This document shows positions 47,637 through 57,793 of a stretch of DNA of 64,000 bases, piece after piece. The stretch's first letter is position 1. Each line of letters begins with the position of its first letter. The DNA lies in the NCBI RefSeq assembly GCF_000521485.1, contig NZ_BAVS01000001.1, positions 434,001 through 498,000 of the forward strand, written 5' to 3'. Both the position numbers and the translations under genes were made by a program. The notes under the pieces are model-generated. The model was not told the DNA's origin. It saw only the letters and a list, made by a program, of their open reading frames with translations, and did no database searches. Source of the stretch: Gracilibacillus boraciitolerans JCM 21714. GTDB lineage: Bacteria; Bacillota; Bacilli; Bacillales; Amphibacillaceae.

Positions 47637-47870
47637 TTATTGGTTGCTGTTTATGTAATTTACAGCATCACCTACTGTAGAAATTTTTTCTGCATCTTCA
47701 TCAGCAATTTCTATGTCAAACTCATCTTCAAGTTCCATAACTAGTTCCACCACATCTAAAGAATCTGCTTCTAAGTCATCTTTAAACGAAGCTTCTAATG
47801 TTACTTTATCCTCATCAACATCTAAACGATCGACAACGATTTGTTTTACTTTTTCAAACGCATCTGCCAT
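47637..47870 (-). CDS. acpP: Acyl carrier protein
   Basis: A 77-residue acidic protein with the phosphopantetheine attachment Ser in [20 protein letters not shown] (about residue 37). It carries growing acyl chains in fatty-acid synthesis. It follows fabG, fabD, plsX and fapR as in B. subtilis. ATG follows AAGGAGGTG. Confidence 0.97.
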   Translation of the reverse strand: MADAFEKVKQIVVDRLDVDEDKVTLEASFKDDLEADSLDVVELVMELEDEFDIEIADEDAEKISTVGDAVNYINSNQ

Positions 47871-47907
47871 TTTCCGTCACCTCCTTTCAAAGAGTAATTC
47901 TATCATA

Positions 47908-48648
47908 TTACATAACCATTCCACCGTCTACCTGAATGGTTTGTCCCGTAACATAATTAGCTTGTTTTGAAGCTAAAAATAACGCAACGTTTGCTACATC
48001 CAAAACTTCTCCCAGCTTATTTAAAGGAATCAATTTAAGCATTTGTTCTTTTTGTTCATCGGTTAATCGATCTGTCATATCTGTAGCAATAAATCCAGGT
48101 GCAATTGCATTAACAAGAATATTTCGAGGTGCCAATTCCTTAGCAGTTGTTTTCGTTAAACCTATTACACCAGCTTTAGCAGATACGTAATTTGCTTGTC
48201 CTGGATTACCACTAATCCCTACAACTGAAGATATATTAATAATACGGCCACTTTTTTGTTTCATCATTTGACGGGTAACCGCTTTTGTACATAAAAATAC
48301 ACCCTTTAAATTGACATCAATTACCTCATCAAAATCTGCTTCACTCATTCTCATTAACAAATTATCTTTCGTAATACCCGCATTATTTACTAAAATATCC
48401 AAACTTCCAAATCTTGTTATCGTTTCTTTAATCATTGCTTTTACTTCAGACTCATTACTGACATTGGCTTTGAATTTAATTGCTTCGCCACCATTTGCGT
48501 TAATTTCTGAAACAACTTCTTCTGCACGATCATCGCTGCCAGCATAGTTCACGACTATTTTTGCTCCACTCTTGGCAAAACTTAAAGCAATCTCCCTGCC
48601 TATCCCTCGTGAAGCGCCTGTGACTATAGCTACCTGGTCTTGTAACAT
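47908..48648 (-). CDS. fabG: FabG, 3-oxoacyl-ACP reductase
   Basis: A 246-residue short-chain dehydrogenase/reductase with NADP-binding [20 protein letters not shown] and the catalytic Ser-Tyr-Lys set ([28 protein letters not shown]). It reduces 3-oxoacyl-ACP in chain elongation. The start at 48648 ([11 protein letters not shown]) has CAAGGAGG 8 bases upstream and overlaps the fabD stop by coupling. No G/C-tract anomalies. Confidence 0.96.
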   Translation of the reverse strand: MLQDQVAIVTGASRGIGREIALSFAKSGAKIVVNYAGSDDRAEEVVSEINANGGEAIKFKANVSNESEVKAMIKETITRFGSLDILVNNAGITKDNLLMRMSEADFDEVIDVNLKGVFLCTKAVTRQMMKQKSGRIINISSVVGISGNPGQANYVSAKAGVIGLTKTTAKELAPRNILVNAIAPGFIATDMTDRLTDEQKEQMLKLIPLNKLGEVLDVANVALFLASKQANYVTGQTIQVDGGMVM

Positions 48649-49594
48649 TATTCTTCCTCCTTGAACCATTTGATGAATTCATCTAAAGAATCCTGATCTT
48701 GCACGGCAAAAGTGGTAGCTCTTTTGTTTACTTTTTTCACTAAACCTGTTAGAACTTTACCACTTCCTATTTCTACAATTGCATCAAGTGATTCTTCTAG
48801 AAGCTGTTCAATTATTTCTTCAAATCGAACTGGTGAATAAAGCTGCTTCACTAATAATTCTTTTATTAAATCTGCTTCTATCACCTTTTCTGCCAGCACA
48901 TTGGCATAAACAGGTATAGCTGCGTCAGACCATTTTATATTCTCCACTAATTGTTCAAAATCATTTGCGGCAACCTTCATTAAACTAGAATGAAATGGTC
49001 CGCTAACTGGTAAAGGTAACACTCTTTTGGCACCTGCAGTTTTTAATGTTTCAACCGCTTTATCAATCGCTGGCTTTGCACCTGAAATAACGATTTGGCC
49101 CGGACAATTTAAGTTGCAATCTCGATTACTTCATTCAAATCTTGGCTAATCTTTACCAATTCAGACTCTAAAGTATCTTTATCCATACCCAACACTGCTG
49201 CCATTGATCCTTTTCCTTCTGGATAGGCACGTTCCATTAATTTACCACGCTCGTGTACCAATAAGACTGCATCCGAGAAGGAAATTGCATCTGCAGTAAC
49301 TAAGGAACTGTATTCACCAAGACTATGACCGCCTGTAACTACCGGCTTTATATTTTCTTCTGCTAACAATTGTGTTATCGCTGCACTTACCAGCAACAAA
49401 GCTGGTTGTGTGTTTTCCGTTTTAGTTAATTGTTCTTTTGGTCCATTAAACATAATAGATGTCAAATCATAACCTAAGCGTTCATTTGCTGTCTCAAACA
49501 GTTGTTTGATTCGATCATATTCCTGATATAAGTCTTGACCCATCCCTACTGTTTGTGATCCCTGACCTGGATAAATAAATGCTACTCTCTTCAA
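48648..49594 (-). pseudogene. fabD: FabD, malonyl-CoA:ACP transacylase, frameshifted
   Basis: FabD loads malonyl groups onto ACP. The first frame contains the start MKRVAFIYPGQGSQTVGMGQ and the nucleophile elbow VTGGHSLGEYSSL, and ends at VIEIAT. The next frame resumes with LPLPVSGPFHSSLMKVAAND, the family's GPFHS motif. Joining them requires one more A near 49114 (GCAAACTTA rather than GCAACTTA), which gives EIANLNCPGQIVISGAKPAI. This is a short run (two A read, three expected), so it differs from the G/C-tract class. The gene is normally essential. Confidence 0.87.
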
Positions 49595-49597
49595 AAT

Positions 49598-50605
49598 TTA
49601 TTCCTCCTCAGTAGAAGTTTGCAATTGCTGTACTTCAGATTCAATTGTCTCTACTACATTTTCATCTACAATACTCATGGATTGTTTTATCGCACTAAAG
49701 ATAGCTTGTGCATTTGAGGATCCATGTGCTTTGATCACAGGAGCACTAAGCCCAAATAAAGCTGCGCCACCATATTCAGAATAATCCAATTGGTTCTTTA
49801 ATCCTTTTAACTCTGTCTTAGCTAACATTGCTGCGATTTTTGTTTTGGTATTGCTCATAAATTTCTCTTTCAGCATCGAAAAAAGAGTCAAAGCAGTTCC
49901 CTCAATTGTTTTTAACGCTATATTTCCACTAAATCCATCGGTAACAACTACTTCTGCCACACCATTTAATAAATCTCTTGCTTCGACATTTCCAACAAAA
50001 TTAATCGGAAGTTGCTGCAATAAATCAAATGCTTTTTTTGTTAAGTCATTTCCTTTACCACTCTCTGTCCCCACATTTAAAAGTCCAACACGTGGATTTT
50101 CTACTTTCCGAACACTTTTCATGTAGATAGAACCCATTAACCCATACTGTTGCAAATGTTGTGGCTTGGCATCCACATTTGCACCTACATCCAATAGCAG
50201 AAATCCCTTTCCGTCAACTGTTGGCAAAGTAGGACTAAGTGCTGGCCGATCAATACCTTTTATTCTGCCGACAATAAATAATCCTGCACTCATCAACGCG
50301 CCTGTGTTTCCTGCCGAAATACAGGCATCAGCTTTTCCCGCTTTCACTTCGTTAGCCATTAACACTAAAGATGCTTTCTTTTTACGTCGAACGGCTTTTA
50401 CAGGTACATCTTCACTAGTAATTTTATCCTCTGTGTGAATAATAGTAATCGATGGATGATTTTCTGTAGATTGTTTTATTTTACTCTCGTCACCAACTAA
50501 GGTAATTTGGAGATTATCAAACTGTTTAACGGCTTTTACTGCGCCGAGCACAATTTCTTTTGGTGCGTGATCCCCCCCACCCATTGCATCAATAGCAATC
50601 CTCAT
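49598..50605 (-). CDS. plsX: PlsX, phosphate acyltransferase
   Basis: A 335-residue enzyme that makes acyl-phosphate from acyl-ACP, the first step of phospholipid synthesis used by Pls[21 protein letters not shown] is the conserved N terminus; relatives have DAMGGDHAP, so the third Gly comes from a G7 tract (50572-50578). Other conserved stretches are [20 protein letters not shown] and [22 protein letters not shown]4 run at 50069-50072 ([11 protein letters not shown]) is normal. A second G7 run (50612-50618) is in its ribosome site, at the fapR end. Confidence 0.95.
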   Translation of the reverse strand: MRIAIDAMGGGDHAPKEIVLGAVKAVKQFDNLQITLVGDESKIKQSTENHPSITIIHTEDKITSEDVPVKAVRRKKKASLVLMANEVKAGKADACISAGNTGALMSAGLFIVGRIKGIDRPALSPTLPTVDGKGFLLLDVGANVDAKPQHLQQYGLMGSIYMKSVRKVENPRVGLLNVGTESGKGNDLTKKAFDLLQQLPINFVGNVEARDLLNGVAEVVVTDGFSGNIALKTIEGTALTLFSMLKEKFMSNTKTKIAAMLAKTELKGLKNQLDYSEYGGAALFGLSAPVIKAHGSSNAQAIFSAIKQSMSIVDENVVETIESEVQQLQTSTEEE

Positions 50606-50608
50606 TAC

Positions 50609-51187
50609 TTACCCCCCCTCTTTCTCTTGAGTTGATCGAAACATTTCGAAAACGCCTGTAAAAACTGGCTCGTTATCGACATGACTATGTACTTCCACTA
50701 CTGTGCGATTGTTTATTTCCATACCGATTACTTTTGCTTTAGCAATAACACGTTCTCCTTCAACTACTTGCCTGATAAACTTGATATCTGCATTTGCTGT
50801 TAAGGCTAAGTCATCATTAATCACCGCTACAGCTAATGAATTGGCTTGCGCAAATAAATGATGGCCTCTCGCAATTTTATTACGTGTGAAGACATGATCA
50901 GCTGTAATATCCATAATCGAAATAGCCCGCTGATCCAATTCTAAATCAATTATTTCCCCCCCAATTACATCATCAATCGCTAAAGCTTTAACCGTTTCAT
51001 TCCATGTAGAAGTTGCAACAGATTTAATTCTTTCTCTTAACTCTGGTATATTAAGTTCCATTCGATCAAGTCGAATCGTCTGAATACTGACTTCGTACAT
51101 ATTTGCTAATGCTTCGTCGGTAATAAAAGGTTTCTGTTCAATGGTTTCTTTCAAGCTGACTTGTCTTTCTTTCTTATTACGTTTCAT
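50609..51187 (-). CDS. fapR: FapR, malonyl-CoA-responsive lipid regulator
   Basis: A protein of 192 residues with an N-terminal DeoR-like helix-turn-helix ([20 protein letters not shown]) and a hot-dog fold effector domain ([20 protein letters not shown]). It represses fatty-acid and phospholipid genes until malonyl-CoA binds; its own operon includes plsX, fabD and fabG, as here. The start is ATG 51187 ([14 protein letters not shown]). G7 tracts give [15 protein letters not shown] (50956-50962, one Gly expected) and a terminal EKEGG (50612-50618). Confidence 0.94.
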   Translation of the reverse strand: MKRNKKERQVSLKETIEQKPFITDEALANMYEVSIQTIRLDRMELNIPELRERIKSVATSTWNETVKALAIDDVIGGEIIDLELDQRAISIMDITADHVFTRNKIARGHHLFAQANSLAVAVINDDLALTANADIKFIRQVVEGERVIAKAKVIGMEINNRTVVEVHSHVDNEPVFTGVFEMFRSTQEKEGG

Positions 51188-51321
51188 ACGATCCACCGTC
51201 CATCATTCTACGTCAACAATATCCCTTATTAATATTATGACTAGGTACTAATAGTAATATATAATACCATCGAAGATTATGCAAGTATCTCTAATTTAAT
51301 AATTTTGTATCAATTTTAATT

Positions 51322-53330
51322 TCATTTATTAAATAGTTCATTAAACCTTGGTACTCGGGGGAATTTCCATTTATGTTGCTCCACAATTTCAATGGCGTCC
51401 GTTCGAGCAGTTTCCAATGCCCGATAATCGTGGACCATGTCCGCTAATTTAAATTCTGGCAAACCACTTTGTTTCACTCCAAATATATCTCCTGGTCCTC
51501 TCAACTCTAAATCACGTTCAGCCAACACAAATCCATCTGTTGTTTCGGTCATAATTCGCATTCTTTCTTTTCCGTTTTCGCCTTTTGGATCAGCTACTAA
51601 GATACAATAGCTTTGTTTTTCCCCTCTGCCAACACGGCCTCGCAGCTGATGTAACTGTGATAAGCCAAATCGATCTGCATCTTGAATCATCATTACCGTC
51701 GCATTGGGAACATTTACCCCCCCAACCTCAACTACGGTAGTAGACACTAATAGTTGAACTTTATTCTTAGCAAAATCTATCATAACCTGTTCTTTCTCTT
51801 CTGAGGTTAATCTGCCATGCATCAGTCCTACACTAGCCTTATCCTGTAATACTTCTTGCAATTGATGATAGAGATCTAACGCATTTTGGATGTCCAATTT
51901 ATCAGATTCTTCAATTAATGGACATATTACATAAGCTTGAGCACCTTTCTTTATTTCTTTATATATAAAATTTACTGTTCTTTCAAACATGTTATGCTTT
52001 ACCCAATACGTATCAATTGGTTTTCTGCCCTTTGGCATTTCGTCTATTTTGGAAACATCCATATCACCAAAAGCTGTAATCGATAGAGTTCTCGGGATTG
52101 GAGTTGCGGTCATAAACAAAATATCTGCTAAAATACCTTTTTCCCTCAAAGTATTTCTTTGTTGTACACCAAATCGATGCTGCTCATCGATAATAACGTA
52201 ACCAAGATTTGCGAAATTTACCTCATCTTGAATAAGAGCATGAGTTCCAATCACGACATCACAGCTACCATTTTCAATATTAGCTAATATCTCTTTTCTC
52301 TTTTTACCTTTAATAGAGCCAGTTAGTCGATGGATCGTTACTACATCAGGTAATAATTCCCGCAATGAAGCTTCATGCTGCTCTGCCAGAATTTCAGTTG
52401 GCACCATAAATGCCACCTGCTTACCTGCTGTTACAGATCCATATAAACTAATGACAGCTATAGCAGTTTTACCTGAACCTACATCACCTTGTAACAGTCG
52501 GTTCATTCGATAAGGGGACTGCAAATCTTCGAGAATTTCTTTTAGTGATTTTTGTTGTGCAGATGTTAACGTAAAAGGAAAGGAGTCGACCAGTTTAGTT
52601 ACCTTTTCTATTTGTATTTCTTGAGCATTTCCTTCCGTTTCTTCACGATTTCTCTTGCGGTAGAGCTGCATTTTTATTTGAAATAATAGCAATTCTTCAT
52701 AAATAAATCTCCTTTTAGCATGCTTCAGCTGTTCAAATGAGGCAGGAAAATGAATCTGAGCCAAACCATCCTTCCGTTCAGGTAATTTATATGTTTCCAA
52801 ATAAGAAACAGGTAATATTTCAACAATAGCGTCACGATAGGTCGCTAGAGCATTTTTTATAATTTTTTTTAATTGTGCACTCTTTATATCGCCTTTTGAA
52901 GAGTAGATAGGGGGGGTAATCGGACTTGTTTCATCGATACTCCCTTGTTTATAATTATCGATGGTTATTTGTAAGCGATGCTGATCCCACTTGCCATTAA
53001 CAGACATCTCTTCACCTGGAACAAAGTGCTTTTTAGCAAAGGCACGGTTAAACAGAACACCCTTGACCACCACACCATCAATCGCAAAGAAACTACTAAT
53101 CTCGATTTTCGTTTTTGATAAAACTGAAGGGTTGGTTCATGGATAACTTCACCTGTTATGGTTACTTTTTCATTATGTACTAGTTCATGAAGTAGCTTTT
53201 GTTCGTAATGATCATAACGATTAGGAAAATAATAAAGCAGATCTTCAACGGAATGGATTCCAATTTGTGCCAAGGTCTCTGTTAACTTAGGTCCAACTTC
53301 AATCACTTCTTGCACGGAAATATTATTCAT
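51322..53330 (-). pseudogene. recG: RecG, branch-migrating DNA helicase, frameshifted
   Basis: RecG remodels stalled forks and Holliday junctions. The wedge domain starts MNNISVQEVIEVGPKLTETL and runs to RLVVS, then shifts to LRLMVWWSRVF. One more T near 53086 (TTTT for TTT on the coding strand) would give VVSFAIDGVVVKGVLFNRAF and join the main frame, which holds Walker A LLQGDVGSGKTAIAVI, the DEQH-type motif VIIDEQHRFGVQQ and the C-terminal helicase half. G/C tracts add ITPPIYSSKGD (52910-52916) and VEVGGVNVPNAT (51717-51723; VEVGVxVPNAT in relatives). The upstream terminator supports the start at 53330. Confidence 0.88.
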
Positions 53331-53369
53331 ACGATTCACACTCACTTTTATACTCGGCTTTTTAGAAAG

Positions 53370-53399
53370 AAAAGCTCTACCACATTGGATAGAGCTTTT
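53370..53399 (-). terminator. Intrinsic terminator after yloV/fakA
   Basis: AAAAGCTCTA and TAGAGCTTTT form a 10-bp stem just past the yloV stop; it separates yloV from recG. The intervening genes sdaAB and sdaAA of B. subtilis are absent. Confidence 0.85.
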
Positions 53400-53405
53400 C
53401 AAAGT

Positions 53406-55077
53406 TTATTCAATCGAAAAGATGTAAGAATAGATTGGCTGGTCACCTTGGTGAACCTCCACTTCGATATCTTCAAAATGATCTTCTATAAATGCAATAA
53501 TTTCTTCTTCTTCCTTATCATTCGTTTCTTCCCCCCCACGAATTACCGTAACAATCTCGTCTTCCTCTACATCAATCATCTTTGTTAATAATTCTTTAAT
53601 CACAGTAATATGGTCTGCGTTTGTTACTTTAATTTTCCCGTCTAAAAGCCCCATATAATGCCCATTTTCAATTGTCATACCATCGATTTGTGTATCTCGG
53701 ACAGCATATGTAATTTGACCGGTTTTAACTGCTTTACATGACTCTGTCATTACTTGTTGATTCTCTTTTATTGATAGTTCTGGATTAAACGTTAACATAG
53801 CTGTCATCCCTTGTGGAATTGTTTTTGTTTGAACCACTTCCACATTACCTTCAGCTAATTCAGCAGCTTGCTCTGCAGCCATTATAATATTTTTATTATT
53901 AGGTAATATCAGTACGTTTTCTGCGTGAGCTTCTTTTACAGCATTCGCCAAATCTTGTGTACTGGGATTCATTGTTTGACCACCTTGAATAACCACGGTA
54001 GCTCCTAAACTTTTAAATAACTTCGTTAATCCATCTCCCATTGCTACAGTTACAATTCCAAATTTTTGTTTGTCTTTTGATTTTGCTGGTTTTTTATCGA
54101 CGATATTTGAATGCTGTTCACGCATATTTTCTACTTTAAGATTAATAAAGCTGCCAAAACGTTGACCAAGATTAAATATATCTCCAGGATATTCTGCATG
54201 GATATGAACCTTTACAATTTCATCATTGGAAACTACTAGTAACGAATCACCATGTTTGATTAATTCATCTCTGAACTTTGCTTCATCGTATGGATGGTCT
54301 TTTAGCTTATCCTCTTCAAAGCGAACCATGAATTCTGTACAATAACCAAATTCAATATCATCTGTACTCATAAAATCCTGAGCCATTTTATGATGTTCGG
54401 CATGAACAAATTCATTTAAATTCATTGTCTCATCTTCAGAGAATTCTGGTACTTCTTCTCCTTTTAGCGCTGCCAAAAATCCCTCATAAATAACCACTAA
54501 ACCTTGGCCACCGCTATCAACAACGCCTACTTCTTTTAATACTGGCAATAACTCAGGTGTTCTTTTAAGCGACTTTTTAGAAGCATGTACAACTTTTTCG
54601 AAAAAAGAAATAATATCTTTTTTCTTCCTCGGCTATTTTTTGCGCCTCAGCCGCAGTATCCTTTGCAACTGTAAGTATAGTCCCTTCCACTGGTTTCATT
54701 ACTGCTTTATAGGCAGTACTAACGCCATTATCCAAAGCTATAACAAAACTATCTATGTCTAATTCCTTCTTGCCTTCTAAGCCTTTAGCAAATCCTCTAA
54801 ACAGTTGAGATAAAATCACACCAGAATTACCTCTGGCACCCATTAACAAACCTTTCGCAAAAGCATTGGCTACAGCAGAAACACTGCTTTGATCTGACTT
54901 TTTTACTTCACTTGCGCCAGATGTAATGGATAAGTTCATATTCGTACCGGTATCCCCCATCGGTACTGGAAATACATTTAGTGCGTCAATTCGATCGGCA
55001 TTATTTGTTAAAGAATTTGCCCCCCCAGCTAACACCATATTAGCTAACATTGATCCAGTTATATTTTTTTGAGTCAC
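53406..55077 (-). pseudogene. fakA: YloV/FakA, DhaL-type fatty acid kinase, frameshifted
   Basis: FakA phosphorylates fatty acids bound to FakB. The N-terminal DhaL-like domain runs to AQKIAEEEK and then derails; a run of six A (54618-54623) should probably be five, giving EEEKDIISFFEKVVHASKK, which continues in the next frame to LPVLKEVGVVDSGGQGLVVI and the C-terminal domain. The nucleotide/metal motif is read as VPMGDTGTNM; relatives have VPDGDTGTNM. The coding strand ...CCGATGGGGGAT... fits a one-G loss and a one-G gain within eight bases. G7 tracts add VLAGGANSL (55020-55026) and VIRGGEETND (53531-53537). The start is GTG 55077. Confidence 0.86.
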
Positions 55078-55124
55078 TAGCTACTTCCTCCCTCTGCTCC
55101 ATTTAACAAAAACTACTATCGGAA

Positions 55125-55487
55125 TTAATCCTGGATGACACGAACACCCTGAATATAAATGTTAATAGACCTTATTTTTAATCCGAGTGTTTTCTCCAGA
55201 TTATATTTAACTTGTGATTGAACATTATGTGCTACTTCAGAGATTTTTGTTCCATAACTGACAATGATGTACATATCAATATGGACATGTTCTTCTTCCT
55301 GACGAACCACAACACCTTTCGCGAAATTCTCTTTTCTTAAGATTTCTGCAATTCCGTCTCTCAATTGGTTTTTTGAAGCCATTCCAACAATTCCATAACA
55401 TTCAATTGCTGCACCTCCAGCAATTGTTGCTATCACTTCATTTGTAATTGTTACAATTCCATCATCTTTCTTGAGCTCAATTGACAT
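55125..55487 (-). CDS. yloU: YloU, Asp23/Gls24 family envelope stress protein
   Basis: A 120-residue Asp23-family protein: MSIELKKDDGIVTITNEVIA, the conserved GVVVRQEEEHVHIDMYIIVS and YGTKISEVAHNVQSQVKYNL. Members associate with the membrane and with cell-envelope homeostasis; yloU-yloV is a conserved pair. The start at 55487 follows AAAGGAGGATG. It reads away from rpmB. Confidence 0.93.
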   Translation of the reverse strand: MSIELKKDDGIVTITNEVIATIAGGAAIECYGIVGMASKNQLRDGIAEILRKENFAKGVVVRQEEEHVHIDMYIIVSYGTKISEVAHNVQSQVKYNLEKTLGLKIRSINIYIQGVRVIQD

Positions 55488-55659
55488 CCTGCATCCTCCT
55501 TTATGAATCAGTAAAACGAGCATCCTAATATTCAGATAACTTCTATTATATCAGAAATAAGACTATTTAATTATAGAATGTATGAAAATAATAAGTATGT
55601 CAAGCATTCTCATATACCTAATAATAAATACACAATTAACTCAGCGTCAGCGAACGAGC

Positions 55660-55780
55660 GACAATTTTGAAAGTATGATGCTTATAAGGAAAAAGCTCTG
55701 TCCATTTACTTCGCTTTCGATAGAGTTGAATTTACAGTTATTTAAATACTGTTGTCAAAGAATTACTTCTTAACAGTTTG
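55660..55780. repeat. Non-coding repeat element, copy D (shortened)
   Basis: About 120 bases in the gap between yloU and rpmB. In reverse orientation to copy A it keeps both flanks: ACAATTTTGAAAGTATGATG and GTCCATTTACTTCGCTTT on one side, ATTTACAGTTATTTAAATAC with TGTTGTCAAAGAA on the other. The palindromic core of copy A is missing, so it looks like an internal deletion derivative. The rest of the gap (55488-55902) holds only the rpmB promoter region. Confidence 0.6.
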
Positions 55781-55824
55781 GGTTTTATTTCATTTTTACA
55801 TGAATAATCATTGTTTTTTAATTT

Positions 55825-55853
55825 TCAAATTGCAAAATGGTTAAAAGTATGAT
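55825..55853 (+). promoter_or_regulatory. Weak candidate promoter of rpmB
   Basis: TTGCAA, 17 bases, TAAATT on the plus strand, about 50 bases before rpmB; each hexamer has four consensus matches. Position is approximate. Confidence 0.3.
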
Positions 55854-55902
55854 AAATTATATAAGTATGTACAGAGTTAGTGTATTAGGAGGGAACAAAA
55901 TT

Positions 55903-56091
55903 ATGGGACGTAAATGTGTAATAACTGGTCGTAAAACGACTTCAGGAAATAATCGTTCACATGCGATGAACGCAAATAAGCGTACATGGAAAGCAAACGT
56001 ACAAAAAGTAAGAATTTTGGTTGACGGCAAACCTCAACGTGTGTATGTTTCTGCTCGTGCGCTTAAATCTGGCAAAGTAGAACGCGTTTAA
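55903..56091 (+). CDS. rpmB: Ribosomal protein L28
   Basis: A 62-residue large-subunit protein: [40 protein letters not shown]. It is the non-zinc or partly zinc type, retaining one Cys near the N terminus. The start at 55903 is preceded by TAGGAGGG; the frame is open upstream but those residues are not L28. As in B. subtilis, it faces away from the surrounding minus-strand genes and lies between spoVM and yloU. Confidence 0.97.
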   Translation: MGRKCVITGRKTTSGNNRSHAMNANKRTWKANVQKVRILVDGKPQRVYVSARALKSGKVERV

Positions 56092-56116
56092 TTCGTATAT
56101 GCTTAATGAAAGATAG

Positions 56117-56147
56117 AAAAAGGCTCCCATACTTGAGGAGCCTTTTT
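56117..56147 (+). terminator. Bidirectional terminator between rpmB and spoVM
   Basis: AAAAAGGCTCC and GGAGCCTTTTT form an 11-bp stem with a 9-base loop; it can stop rpmB (plus) and spoVM (minus), which converge here. Confidence 0.9.
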
Positions 56148-56148
56148 C

Positions 56149-56226
56149 TTATTTCTTTCCTGACCCTAATATTGCACGAATAAAACCACCGATAAACCGC
56201 GGGAGCTTAATTGTATAAAATTTCAT
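56149..56226 (-). CDS. spoVM: SpoVM, sporulation coat-anchoring peptide
   Basis: A 25-residue peptide too short for usual gene calling: MKFYTIKLPRFIGGFIRAIL then GSGKK. It closely matches B. subtilis SpoVM (26 residues, beginning MKFYTIKLPKF), an amphipathic helix that senses the curvature of the forespore membrane and recruits SpoIVA. The helix-breaking Pro at position 9 is kept. The C-terminal SFRK-type end is replaced by SGKK. The ribosome site GAGGAGGGG is 6-7 bases away; an adjacent upstream ATG would add one Met. Position between thiN and rpmB is the expected one, and it indicates a spore former. Confidence 0.93.
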   Translation of the reverse strand: MKFYTIKLPRFIGGFIRAILGSGKK

Positions 56227-56353
56227 CATACCCCTCCTCTTCATCTCATGAAGAACTTAACATTCGTGATAATGTGGATTCTTATATAGCTTATGTGTGA
56301 ACACCTATATAATTGCATAGCTTTCGTTAATTCTGGAAGATTTTCTTGATTCC

Positions 56354-57019
56354 TTACGAAAGTTTATCTTCTTCCGTGCTCTTTATTACTATTAATATGC
56401 CACTTTCGAATAAAAAAGTACCTTCTTGTTCAATTAAAAAATTTGAGATGCATCGGGTGCTCCCCCCCCAGTTAATCTTTTCGTTATGTAATGGATAATA
56501 AAATCCTTCCAATGATAATCCCTGGACTTCTGAACTAAAAGCAAGAAAAGAAATTAGTTCTTCTTTTCTTGCTGATATGTTATATCTACCAGGCTTATAG
56601 AGAGAAACTTCATTTTTGTAATCCATAATCACAGCTTCAATATTCTGCTCCAATAAACGATATAATAACTGAATATTAGCCAGTTCATGATCCAGCCTTC
56701 CAGCTGTAACGCCGAATAACATAATAGAAGTTGGATTATATGTTAGTGCAGTGACAATCGCTAACTCTAAATCTGTTTCATTCTTTTCACTGGGATACTC
56801 TTTATAAATGTTGGAATTATGTTTGATTCGATTTTTAATTTGATCTGAGACAGAATCAAAGTCACCAATTGCTATATCAATATCAATATTATAATTTAAT
56901 AAATAATTTGCTCCTAAATCTGCTCCGATCCATAGATCTACTTTATCTTTGTAAATAGATAAATCAGCTAATGCTAAGAGCGGACCACCAGCGACAATTC
57001 CTATATTCATTTTAGCCAA
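56354..57019 (-). CDS. thiN: ThiN, thiamine pyrophosphokinase
   Basis: A 221-residue enzyme that makes thiamine diphosphate from thiamine and ATP. It has the N-terminal Rossmann-like domain (VDLWIGADLGANYLLNYNID, IAIGDFDSVSDQIKNRI) with the acidic ATP site, MLFGVTAGRLDHELANIQLL, and the C-terminal beta-domain. A tract of eight G (56462-56469) gives INWGGSTRCISNFLIEQEG, with one Gly more than relatives. It follows rpe, as in B. subtilis. Confidence 0.92.
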   Translation of the reverse strand: MAKMNIGIVAGGPLLALADLSIYKDKVDLWIGADLGANYLLNYNIDIDIAIGDFDSVSDQIKNRIKHNSNIYKEYPSEKNETDLELAIVTALTYNPTSIMLFGVTAGRLDHELANIQLLYRLLEQNIEAVIMDYKNEVSLYKPGRYNISARKEELISFLAFSSEVQGLSLEGFYYPLHNEKINWGGSTRCISNFLIEQEGTFLFESGILIVIKSTEEDKLS

Positions 57020-57138
57020 CCTTTCCTCAAAAATAGCAATCTGAAATAAAATGGATCATCATGGTGTAAATGAACTCTTCTCTGTTTTCCTCTATTCATA
57101 CTTCTCAGGCAATTAGCAGAGAATGTTTAGGACGTTCA

Positions 57139-57792
57139 TTAGTTGCTTTGCCGTATTTTTTTTATTGCATTTTCACGATCAATTTCATTAAATATAGCAC
57201 TTCCTGCAACAAGCACATCTACTCCAGCTGCTATACATTGCTTGGCAGTTTCTTCATTTACACCACCATCAGCCTCAATTTCAAATGATAACCCTAATTC
57301 TTCACGCCACTTTGCTGCCTGTTTTACTTTATCTAATACTTCAGGTATAAATGATTGGCCGCCAAATCCTGGATTAACTGTCATAAATAATACAAGGTCT
57401 ACATCCTTTAATATCGGTTTAATCATTTCTACAGGAGTTGCCGGGTTTATTACAACTCCAGGTTTTATACCAGCTTCTTTAATCAGATGAATCGTACGGT
57501 GTAAATGTGTGCACGCCTCTGCATGAACAGTTAAAATGTCTGCGCCTGCATCAACAAAATCCTGAATATATTGATCAGGATTTTCTATCATTAAATGAAC
57601 ATCCAATGTTTTATCTGTAATCGGCCTAATAGAAGACAAAACTACTGGCCCGATAGTAATATTTGGAACGAAATGTCCGTCCATTACATCAATATGAATA
57701 TAGTCTGCGCCTCCTTTTAATACATCTTCAATTTCTTCTTTTAAAATCGAAAAATTTGCTGCTAAAATCGATGGTGCAATTTTCGTACTCAT
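57139..57792 (-). CDS. rpe: Rpe, ribulose-phosphate 3-epimerase
   Basis: A 217-residue TIM-barrel epimerase of the pentose phosphate pathway. Metal-binding and catalytic parts are visible: IAPSILAANFSILKEEIEDV, YIHIDVMDGHFVPNITIGPV, FMTVNPGFGGQSFIPEVLDK, EADGGVNEETAKQCIAAGVD. The start at 57792 lies one base after the rsgA stop (TAACATG), which implies coupling, with CCGAGG upstream. No anomalies. Confidence 0.96.
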   Translation of the reverse strand: MSTKIAPSILAANFSILKEEIEDVLKGGADYIHIDVMDGHFVPNITIGPVVLSSIRPITDKTLDVHLMIENPDQYIQDFVDAGADILTVHAEACTHLHRTIHLIKEAGIKPGVVINPATPVEMIKPILKDVDLVLFMTVNPGFGGQSFIPEVLDKVKQAAKWREELGLSFEIEADGGVNEETAKQCIAAGVDVLVAGSAIFNEIDRENAIKKIRQSN

Positions 57793-57793
57793 G

